Assembly: GCA_002790175.1 (NCBI GenBank)
Contig: PFUQ01000256.1
Span: forward strand, 1-9,349
DNA: 9,349 nt
Origin: Flavobacteriales bacterium CG_4_9_14_3_um_filter_32_8
GTDB taxonomy: Bacteria; Bacteroidota; Bacteroidia; Flavobacteriales_E; Vicingaceae
Direction of reading: 5' to 3'
The translations under genes and the position numbers were made by a program. Under the pieces are notes generated by a model that was given only the letters and a program-made list of their open reading frames with translations, made no database searches and was not told where the DNA came from. Shown here piece after piece: positions 1 to 5,543 of the stretch. The number at the start of each line of letters is the position of its first letter. Positions within the stretch are counted from its first letter, which is position 1.

Positions 1-1458
1 GGGATTAATCCCCTTGTCGAAATAGAAAACGAACTATTTTACTGCTCCTACGAACACGCCTTCCGAACCGAATACAAGGGTGGTTTTGATGTGGTTATTG
101 GTAATCCGCCTTATGGAGCAAAAATTTCAAAAGAGCAGATTAACTATTTAGTACAAATTTTTGGTAATTGTTGTTTAAGTAACAATTTAAGCGATACTTA
201 TATTGCATTTTACATTAAGACTTTGATGATTTTGATTAAGGATTCTGGAGTTTTAGGATTTATTGCTCCTAATACATGGAGGTTGATAGAAAGCGGAAAT
301 GATTTTAGAAAATTCATATTAAATCAGATGTTTAATGTATATGAAATAGTGCAACATACGGAAAAGGTTTTTGAAGACGCTACTGTAGATGTTGATTCTG
401 TTTTTATTAAAAAATTTAAACCCATAACTGTTGAAAATTATACTGAAATAATAATTGGAGACCTTAGAAAATCAAGATTTAATCACTCAATTCAACAACA
501 GATATTAAAAAATCAAAATTCAATTAATCTTTATTTAACTAATGTTCACTATTCTTTAATTAATAAAGTCAATATATCTTCAAATTTAGTATCTGATTAT
601 TATTCTATTAAAAATGGTGTTAAACCTTATGAGAAGGGAAAAGGGAAACCACCGCAGACTGGAGAAACAATGAAACTAAAACCGTTTACTTCGGAACTAA
701 AAATAGATGACAGTTTTTCTCCACTTATCGGAGGAAGTTCTTTTCATAAATACAAATTACTGTGGGATAATGATTATTGGATTAAATATGGTGAATGGCT
801 TGCTGCACCAAGAGACCCAGAAATTTTCAAATCTAAAGAGAAATTAATCTTTAGACAAACAAGTGACAAAATAATTGGAACATTGATAGGTGAAAATTTT
901 ATAATGAGAAACAATACTCATATTATATTATCTAATGAAAATTCTCCTATTTCTTTAAAAGCTCTTTTATCAATATTGAACTCAAAATTAGTAGATTTTT
1001 ATTATTGGACAATAAATCCTGAAAAGGGGGAAGTTTTGGCAGAAGTTAAAGCATTCCATTTAGGAATGTTACCATTTCCTAAGGGAATTAACACAAATGA
1101 TTTAGATGTTTTTGGACAAAAAATGTTAGACAATAACACCTTATTACAAAGCATAAATGCAAAATTTAATAAATTATTGCAATCTAAATTTGAAATTGAA
1201 AAACTTACAACCAAGTTGCAGAACTGGCACGAATTGGAGTTTGGCGAGTTTTTAAAAGAACTACAAAAAGCAAAAGTGCAATTAAGTTTATCGCAAGAAG
1301 CTGAATGGATGCAATACTTTAACGAGCAAAAACAAAAAGCCCAAACCCTAAAAGCCGAAATAGAAAAAACCGATAAAGAAATTGATAAAATGATTTATCA
1401 GCTTTATGGGTTAAGTGAGGAAGAAATTAAAATTGTGGAGGGGGAGAATGGAAAATGA
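1..1458 (+). CDS. N6-adenine DNA methyltransferase, Eco57I/TaqI-like (probable Type II/IIG restriction-modification), 5' partial
   Basis: The reading frame is open from base 1, so the first ATG/GTG in the window (GTG at 91) is internal and the true start lies upstream. 485 codons are visible. Seen: FDVVIGNPPYG at visible residues 29-39 is catalytic motif IV (NPPY) of N6-adenine methyltransferases. Residues about 190-360 match the TaqI-like specificity domain: a GVKPYEKGKGKPP segment, SFHKYKLLW, APRDPEIF, KLIFRQTSDK, LNSKLVDFYYW and LGMLPFPKG. The last 90 residues are a charged, coiled-coil-like tail ending in IDKMIYQLYGLSEEEIKIVE, a usual ending for these enzymes. Known: the family transfers a methyl group from S-adenosylmethionine to adenine in a target sequence, and some members carry an N-terminal nuclease. 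Whether this one does cannot be seen. The base composition is mosaic: about 44% GC in bases 1-120, about 27% in 121-1200, and about 36% after that. Confidence 0.93.
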   Translation, partial: GINPLVEIENELFYCSYEHAFRTEYKGGFDVVIGNPPYGAKISKEQINYLVQIFGNCCLSNNLSDTYIAFYIKTLMILIKDSGVLGFIAPNTWRLIESGNDFRKFILNQMFNVYEIVQHTEKVFEDATVDVDSVFIKKFKPITVENYTEIIIGDLRKSRFNHSIQQQILKNQNSINLYLTNVHYSLINKVNISSNLVSDYYSIKNGVKPYEKGKGKPPQTGETMKLKPFTSELKIDDSFSPLIGGSSFHKYKLLWDNDYWIKYGEWLAAPRDPEIFKSKEKLIFRQTSDKIIGTLIGENFIMRNNTHIILSNENSPISLKALLSILNSKLVDFYYWTINPEKGEVLAEVKAFHLGMLPFPKGINTNDLDVFGQKMLDNNTLLQSINAKFNKLLQSKFEIEKLTTKLQNWHELEFGEFLKELQKAKVQLSLSQEAEWMQYFNEQKQKAQTLKAEIEKTDKEIDKMIYQLYGLSEEEIKIVEGENGK

Positions 1459-1531
1459 ATATTTTTTTGATTTATCTTTTCCTAATGTTGATTTTTATCA
1501 ATACATGACAAAACATTTATTTGTCTTATAA
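1448..1531 (+). CDS. Short ORF overlapping the methylase stop; possible stub of a lost partner gene
   Basis: A 27-codon ORF starts with ATG at 1448, inside the last codons of the methylase, in a different frame, and overlaps it by 11 bases. A purine-rich GGAGGGGGAG stretch lies directly upstream. It begins MENEYFFDLSFPNVDFYQYM and ends at TAA 1529-1531. The overlapping start is the usual arrangement for translationally coupled genes in restriction-modification operons, where a nuclease or helicase gene often follows. No downstream frame continues the protein for any useful length, so there is no simple frameshift to repair. It may be a degraded remnant of a partner gene or a chance ORF. The peptide is too short to recognise. 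Confidence 0.3.
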   Translation: MENEYFFDLSFPNVDFYQYMTKHLFVL

Positions 1532-1589
1532 TGTATTGCATTATGTTAATGTAGTTTTGGATGGTTTTTTTGAGTATATTTACGGCAAC

Positions 1590-1616
1590 AAAAAAAGAGA
1601 TGATACAAACATCTCT
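1590..1616 (-). terminator. Stem-loop followed by a U-tract, minus strand
   Basis: AGAGATG (1596-1602) pairs perfectly with CATCTCT (1610-1616) around a 7-nt loop. A run of A from 1590 to 1596 becomes a U-tract directly after the stem on the minus strand. This is the form of an intrinsic terminator for leftward transcripts. The nearest leftward gene is the ATPase, which ends about 370 bases away. It would also shield the methylase region from leftward read-through. On the plus strand no T-run follows, so it would not work as a classical terminator for the methylase. Confidence 0.45.
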
Positions 1617-1694
1617 AATTCTGAGGGATTTCACCCTAAAATGATTTGAGGTTCAAAATGTCAGCCTAAAGACTATAACTTTAAATCTTCTACA

Positions 1695-1781
1695 ATGAAA
1701 AAGTTAAAACTTACTTTAGAATTGGTATTGATTGTATTTGGAATAATATTAGTCCTTTTACAAATTTACCAAGCCATTTAA
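1695..1781 (+). CDS. Possible 28-residue single-pass membrane peptide
   Basis: ATG at 1695 opens 28 codons ending at TAA 1779-1781. The peptide begins MKKLKLTLELVLIVFGIILV and ends LLQIYQAI: a positively charged start followed by about 18 hydrophobic residues, which suits a membrane-inserted micropeptide with its N-terminus inside. No Shine-Dalgarno sequence is seen, which is normal for Bacteroidota. TAACTTTA at 1676-1683 is only a weak relative of the -7 box. AT-rich DNA easily yields short hydrophobic ORFs, so this is tentative. No function can be assigned. Confidence 0.33.
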   Translation: MKKLKLTLELVLIVFGIILVLLQIYQAI

Positions 1782-1823
1782 AACAACAATTTAGCACAGT
1801 TTTACCATTAATTACATTAAATT

Positions 1824-1912
1824 AAAGTTTGACCTTCAACAAAATTATAGGGGCTGAGAGTTTTCTTTTCAAAACGCAAGAACCGTAATAATTTTGTTGA
1901 AGGTCAAACTTT
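1824..1912. repeat. Perfect 25-bp inverted repeat with 39-nt spacer
   Basis: The arms at 1824-1848 and 1888-1912 are exact reverse complements over 25 bases, and each carries AAAGTTTGACC at its outer end. The spacer (1849-1887) begins AGGGGCTGAGAG and contains a smaller hairpin, GTTTT (1860-1864) with AAAAC (1871-1875). No target-site duplication is visible at the borders, and no transposase lies nearby. It could be a miniature inverted-repeat element, a repetitive extragenic palindrome, or a strong RNA/DNA hairpin downstream of the ATPase, whose stop is about 70 bases away. No T-run follows on either strand. Confidence 0.85.
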
Positions 1913-1916
1913 GCCC

Positions 1917-1941
1917 ACTCGCTCGGCTTTGCCGAGTGAGT
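1917..1941. repeat. GC-rich 11-bp hairpin with TTT loop (REP-like)
   Basis: ACTCGCTCGGC (1917-1927) pairs with GCCGAGTGAGT (1931-1941) across a TTT loop, with one G-T wobble. Its GC content is far above that of the surrounding DNA. It lies 4 bases after the large inverted repeat and 41 bases from the ATPase stop. TTTGCC occurs at both the left edge and the loop. No T-run follows on either strand, so a simple intrinsic terminator is unlikely. The form resembles repetitive extragenic palindromes, but one copy cannot show repetition. Confidence 0.75.
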
Positions 1942-1982
1942 ACTATTCCAAAATAAAATTTAAAAGTTTTGTTGTTGAGTTT

Positions 1983-3134
1983 TCAAATAATTGCGTTTCT
2001 CCAATTTTTCACCGCAATACCGTTTTCAGTTTCAAATTCTAAATCTCCATCATAAATAACCTGCCCACCAGTGTTATTTGCATAAGAATTAAATTTTTTA
2101 ATGTTGGCTAAAAAATTGTTATTAAATGTTTGTGCCGATTTTATTTCTATCGGTAATAATTGGTTACCATCATCAATTAAAATATCCACTTCAACGCCTT
2201 TGTTATCTCTCCAATAATAAATATTTTCTGAAACTCCTTTGTTTTTCATTTTTTTTACTAGTTCCATCAACACAAAATTTTCAACTAACGCCCCTCTGAA
2301 ATGTGAAAATGATAATTCATTCGTGTTTTTTATGTTGAGTAGTGAGCAAACCAATCCAGTATCGTAAAAATATAATTTTGGTGCTTTCACCACTCTTTTA
2401 TTAAAGCTTTTAAAATAAGGTTGGAGTAATTTTATCACATAGGTACTTTCTAAAACCGAAAGCCAAGAATTTACTGTTTTCACTTCAATACCACACTCAT
2501 TACTAATTGCTGAAACATTAAGTTGTTGTCCGACTCTTCCTGCACAAATTTTCAAAAATTTGGTAAATAAAAGAGTATTTTCAATGTTTTTAATTAAACG
2601 TACATCCCGTTCTACATAAGTTCTAATGTATGACGAATACCATAAAATTGGGTTTCTTTTTTTGTCATAAATTTCCGGATATGAACCTTTAAGGATTAAC
2701 TCGTTTAGTGAAAAGTTATTTTCTCCAAATTTTTCTATTTCTTGAAAAGTTAGTGGCAATAAATCTATTATTCCAATTCTTCCAGCCAACGACTGGCTAA
2801 TATTACTTTGCAACAATAAATTATTACTTCCTGTTAAAATAAACAACCCATCTTCATTACTGTTGTCTATAATTTCTTGTAAATAGTTAAAAATTAATGG
2901 GGTGCGTTGCACTTCATCTAAAATTGCTCCTTTAGGGAAACGATTTAAAAAAGCACGAGGATCATTTTCGGCTAAAAGCCGCTCGTCGGGGTTCTCTAAA
3001 GAAACATACGGTTTGTTAGGAAATACTTTTTTCACTAGAGTTGACTTACCTGTTTGTCGTGGACCAACAACTAACAACGAACGAAATTGCTGACTATATT
3101 CCTTAATTAAAGATTCAATTTCTCTTATTATCAA
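1983..3134 (-). CDS. AAA_14 / DUF4143 family ATPase with C-terminal PD-(D/E)XK-like domain
   Basis: 383 residues, full length for the family. Seen: Walker A GPRQTGKST at residues 24-32, Walker B GAILDEVQ at 69-76, and sensor-1-like FILTGSN at 98-104. A winged-helix-like middle follows (about 200-250), and the C-terminal DUF4143 part has EVD (315-317) and EIK (330-332), matching a PD-(D/E)XK nuclease-like core. Known: these predicted ATPases are widespread, patchily distributed and largely uncharacterised. The start is TTG at 3134. An in-frame TAA lies three codons upstream and no earlier ATG exists, while the family normally begins only about 20 residues before Walker A, as here. It has its own upstream region with a palindrome and a -7-like box, separate from the metal operon. 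A role in defence, mobile DNA or regulation is possible but not shown. Confidence 0.92.
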   Translation of the reverse strand: MIIREIESLIKEYSQQFRSLLVVGPRQTGKSTLVKKVFPNKPYVSLENPDERLLAENDPRAFLNRFPKGAILDEVQRTPLIFNYLQEIIDNSNEDGLFILTGSNNLLLQSNISQSLAGRIGIIDLLPLTFQEIEKFGENNFSLNELILKGSYPEIYDKKRNPILWYSSYIRTYVERDVRLIKNIENTLLFTKFLKICAGRVGQQLNVSAISNECGIEVKTVNSWLSVLESTYVIKLLQPYFKSFNKRVVKAPKLYFYDTGLVCSLLNIKNTNELSFSHFRGALVENFVLMELVKKMKNKGVSENIYYWRDNKGVEVDILIDDGNQLLPIEIKSAQTFNNNFLANIKKFNSYANNTGGQVIYDGDLEFETENGIAVKNWRNAII

Positions 3135-3148
3135 AACAATTTATTTTG

Positions 3149-3180
3149 TACAAATATAGTAATTAACTACCATATTTGTA
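3149..3180 (-). promoter_or_regulatory. 32-bp near-perfect palindrome over the ATPase promoter region
   Basis: The half-sites TACAAATATAGTAATT and AACTACCATATTTGTA are reverse complements at 14 of 16 positions, and the outer nine bases (TACAAATAT / ATATTTGTA) are exact. Read on the minus strand, TATATTTG (plus-strand 3151-3158) matches the Bacteroidota -7 box TAnnTTTG and ends 16 bases before the TTG start. I see no good -33 TTG partner at the usual spacing. Overlap of a dyad with a candidate promoter suggests an operator, or a hairpin in the 5' leader if transcription starts further upstream. Confidence 0.55.
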
Positions 3181-3192
3181 CTATTTAATTAG

Positions 3193-3222
3193 AAAAAAGC
3201 AAAACTCTTTTAAAAAGTTTTG
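3193..3222 (-). terminator. Possible terminator of the metal operon, minus strand
   Basis: CAAAACT (3200-3206) pairs with AGTTTTG (3216-3222) around a 9-nt loop. On the minus strand the stem is followed after one base by six T (complement of 3193-3198). It lies about 60 bases beyond the stop of the barrel gene and before the ATPase start. The stem is AT-rich, so it is weak. Confidence 0.4.
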
Positions 3223-3282
3223 AATTTTGGTTATTATCTAATTAGATTAATCTGTTGTGTATTTGAAAGAAAAACAATTAAC

Positions 3283-4314
3283 TCAATTTTTAATAGGCTC
3301 AAAAGTTTTCACTGGTGTTTCATCTAGCTTTTTTGTGAAAAAACGATAGGAAAATCCTGCTGTAAATTGATACAACGAACCAACCTGTACTCCAGTTAAA
3401 CATTGATATAAAGGTATTTCGCTAGTAGCAAAAACAGTAAAATTTTTATGAGTATAACTTACTTGAGGAACAAAAAAAACTTTTTTCGATCCGCTAGAAA
3501 CAGTATCAATACTATAAATTGCAATATCATTTGCCCCAACCGTTTTGGCAACTTTCATTTTACCTATCCACTCGCCTTTAATTTGTGCAATAAGTCCCAC
3601 TTTTTTAAAAATAGTTTTTCCTACAAATAAACCTAAACTAGCATAATCACCAAACTTTTCTCCCATCGAATTATATCCTTTTCTAATGTACAGTGTATTG
3701 GCAAAAATGTGTAACTTCTTTTTTTGATATCCTTGATACCAAAACGTATAAAGCATCAAATCTTGTGAACCACTTGTAACTTGAACTGTAGGTGGGGAAA
3801 TCGTATAAACATCACCTAATTCAGGAGTATAACCAACCAAATTGGAGTCGGTATTAGAACCTAATGGTATTTTTAATCCCAGTCCTAAAGTTATTTCTGT
3901 TCTACTATTTTCACGAGTTTTATTAAAAATACTGTAGCGTGGAAATACGATTAAATCACTTATCCCACTAGAGGTAATAGTGTCCTTAGGTCCTAAGCCA
4001 ACTAGCGTTTTATTGAGATAATAACCCGCAGCCACAGACATGGTAAACCTCTCAGAAAGGCCATAGTCAAACTTTATAAATATGTAATCACTACTTAACT
4101 CATCAATCAAATTTAAGGTGTCGCTATCTTTAGAAAAATAGACGTCAGAATAATTAAATTGATAACTACCGGAAAACTCGATTTGATTTTTTTGTAATAC
4201 TCCTGTAGATGCATCACCTGCAATTGGACTGCCTGAACCACCAGAACAACATCCTTGAGCAAAACCAACCCCATTTATTCCTACTAAAAAAGCACCGATT
4301 ATTAAAGCCCGCAT
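3283..4314 (-). CDS. Outer-membrane beta-barrel-like protein with mature N-terminal Gly-Cys-Cys motif
   Basis: 343 residues. Residues 1-20 form a short signal peptide ending FAQ. The mature protein opens with GCCSGGSGSPIAG (21-33), a Cys pair in a glycine-rich stretch. I recall this opening from uncharacterised Bacteroidota proteins. The rest alternates polar and hydrophobic residues as amphipathic beta-strands (for example RTEITLGLGLKIPLG, FTVFATSEIPLY), with a strand near the C-terminus containing FTAGFSYRFF, as expected for an outer-membrane barrel. It is the last gene of the operon, 36 bases after the lipoprotein gene. The HMA and thioredoxin-like neighbours suggest a part in metal uptake or export, or sensing, at the outer membrane, with the Cys pair as a possible ligand. 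That role is inference. There is no TonB box or plug domain, so it is not a TonB-dependent receptor. Confidence 0.82.
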   Translation of the reverse strand: MRALIIGAFLVGINGVGFAQGCCSGGSGSPIAGDASTGVLQKNQIEFSGSYQFNYSDVYFSKDSDTLNLIDELSSDYIFIKFDYGLSERFTMSVAAGYYLNKTLVGLGPKDTITSSGISDLIVFPRYSIFNKTRENSRTEITLGLGLKIPLGSNTDSNLVGYTPELGDVYTISPPTVQVTSGSQDLMLYTFWYQGYQKKKLHIFANTLYIRKGYNSMGEKFGDYASLGLFVGKTIFKKVGLIAQIKGEWIGKMKVAKTVGANDIAIYSIDTVSSGSKKVFFVPQVSYTHKNFTVFATSEIPLYQCLTGVQVGSLYQFTAGFSYRFFTKKLDETPVKTFEPIKN

Positions 4315-4350
4315 ATTCTCTCTATTTTAATAAAACCTTTATCTGATTTT

Positions 4351-5043
4351 TTAAGGATTTTCACTAATTGCCTGATCTATTGCTGCACTTAATCCAACAG
4401 TTGATGCGTCTGCATCATAATAAATTTCGTGATTGGATCCTGCCATAACAATAATTTTTGGCATTCCTGGCTGACCATAATTCCAGAAAAGTATTGAGGC
4501 ATCAGAGAATTTTGTTGCACTGTTCATTCCGTAGGTGTTTGCCCAACTGGATAAGTTTGCACAGGACTCATCTCCATAATCGTCTGCTAAATAAAACACT
4601 ACTCTATCTGGATGAGTTGAGGAGTAACTATCTACAATTGCAATAGCTGCTAATGGATCTGGAATACAGGCTGAACATGGCATTACCCAAGCCATTACCA
4701 CAATTGTTTTAGCATCTAACTCTGAATATAAATGATGCATGTTTCCATCACAATCTGCCACATTAAAATCTGGAGCGATTAGTCTGTTACTCCCATTTGC
4801 ATTATCTACGTATCCTACTGGTTGTTCACACTGGGTTACAGAAATAGTAGGGTCTCCAAATCCATCTCCATCACTATCTTGATACCATTTTTGAGCGTAT
4901 GTGCAAGAACCGTCATACTTTTCTGCGGTATTATCATAATTACATGCAGTTTCAATATTGCATCCTCTTTTTTTGGAACAACCAAAAAGGGTGATTATTG
5001 CTACAACAAAAACAATAGGGATGAGTAAAAAAATATTTTTCAT
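4351..5043 (-). CDS. Thioredoxin-fold lipoprotein with Cys-rich and DGDG segments
   Basis: 230 residues. A hydrophobic signal ends in the lipobox LFGC (Cys22), so it is probably lipidated and held in the periplasm or outer membrane. Residues 28-47 (Cys28, Cys34, Cys47) match the short Cys-rich GC..ACNY..DGSC repeat common in secreted Bacteroidota proteins. Residues 53-65 (WYQDSDGDGFGDP) resemble calcium-binding thrombospondin-type-3 loops. From about 90 on the protein is TlpA/ResA/Sco-like: APDF at 90-93, VVMAWVMPCSAC with the CxxC pair Cys123 and Cys126, and GMPKIIV with the expected cis-Pro195. Known: such proteins reduce disulfides or deliver metal in the periplasm. Lying 12 bases after the HMA gene, it may keep metal-binding cysteines reduced (inference). 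ATG at 5043 gives a proper signal sequence. Confidence 0.88.
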   Translation of the reverse strand: MKNIFLLIPIVFVVAIITLFGCSKKRGCNIETACNYDNTAEKYDGSCTYAQKWYQDSDGDGFGDPTISVTQCEQPVGYVDNANGSNRLIAPDFNVADCDGNMHHLYSELDAKTIVVMAWVMPCSACIPDPLAAIAIVDSYSSTHPDRVVFYLADDYGDESCANLSSWANTYGMNSATKFSDASILFWNYGQPGMPKIIVMAGSNHEIYYDADASTVGLSAAIDQAISENP

Positions 5044-5055
5044 AGTTATTATTTT

Positions 5056-5418
5056 TTAATTTTTTAATGTTCTGTCATATTGACAACATTCATGGAGTTT
5101 CTCATAAGCTTCATTCGAAGCTTTAAATTCTTCAGTATCATAACCAGATGCAGCAATTGTTTTTTTAATTGTTTCTAGAGAAACTTTGCTTGTTTCATAT
5201 TTAACAGCTATCATTTTGGTTTTCACATTCCATTTGGAAGACTTTATACCTTCAATGGGTTTTAAAGATTTTTCAATGGTTGTTTTACACATCTCACAAT
5301 TTCCCCAAACCTTAAAAGTTTCTGTTGCCATGGCATCTGTTTGTGCTTTTAATATTGAGTTGCTAAACAGGGTAAAAATTAGCAAAAGTACGCTAGAAAT
5401 CTTGGTCAATTTTTTCAT
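5056..5418 (-). CDS. Periplasmic heavy-metal-associated (HMA) domain protein
   Basis: 120 residues from ATG 5418. A GTG one codon upstream could also serve, but ATG is preferred. Residues 1-25 are a signal peptide (MKKLTKISSVLLLIFTLF..., ending KAQ). The HMA/MerP fold follows: FKVWGNCEMCK carries the metal-binding CxxC at Cys41 and Cys44, then come the usual second strand (IKSSKWNVKTKMIAVKY) and helix (LETIKKTIAASGYD). A C-terminal LHECCQYDR adds a Cys pair (111-112), a tail I associate with periplasmic Bacteroidota members of this group. Known: HMA domains bind Cu(I) or similar soft metals. It is the first gene of the operon and has a -7-like box 22 bases upstream. The metal is probably copper, but sequence alone does not prove it. 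Confidence 0.92.
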   Translation of the reverse strand: MKKLTKISSVLLLIFTLFSNSILKAQTDAMATETFKVWGNCEMCKTTIEKSLKPIEGIKSSKWNVKTKMIAVKYETSKVSLETIKKTIAASGYDTEEFKASNEAYEKLHECCQYDRTLKN

Positions 5419-5440
5419 CACTATTTTTTAATAAAATTTA

Positions 5441-5448
5441 CAAAAGTA
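5441..5448 (-). promoter_or_regulatory. Candidate -7 box of the metal operon
   Basis: Minus-strand TACTTTTG fits TAnnTTTG and ends 22 bases before the ATG of the HMA gene. No convincing TTG -33 element is visible. AT-rich intergenic DNA can give this match by chance. Confidence 0.4.
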
Positions 5449-5543
5449 AAAATAAACATTTCTTATCCTGTTTGATTTTGTTTGAGTAGCTAATAATAAA
5501 AACAATAAATTTTTTAGGAATCCAATATATACCAAAAATACAT

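Noticed and set aside
91..1458. Methylase starting at GTG 91
   Set aside because: The frame is open to base 1, and residues before the GTG continue the motif (GGFDVVIGNPPY), so 91 is internal.
1561..1644. 27-codon plus-strand ORF starting ATG 1561
   Set aside because: It runs through the terminator-like stem-loop, has no recognisable features and looks like chance.
1849..1887. GGGGCTGAGAG resembles the 5' core of a TPP riboswitch
   Set aside because: The second conserved TPP block (CCTGAT...AATACCAGCGTAGGGA) is absent, the motif lies inside a hairpin loop, and no thiamine gene follows.
1824..1912. Integron attC site
   Set aside because: CTTCAAC/GTTGAAG does not fit the RYYYAAC/GTTRRRY core, pairing is perfect without the usual extrahelical bases, and no integrase or cassette array is present.
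3237..3253. Overlapping palindromes TCTAATTAGA and AGATTAATCT after the barrel gene
   Set aside because: Short AT-only type palindromes are expected by chance in this DNA and have no associated T-run or promoter.
5419..5421. GTG start for the HMA gene
   Set aside because: An ATG follows directly and gives the standard MKKL signal-peptide start.
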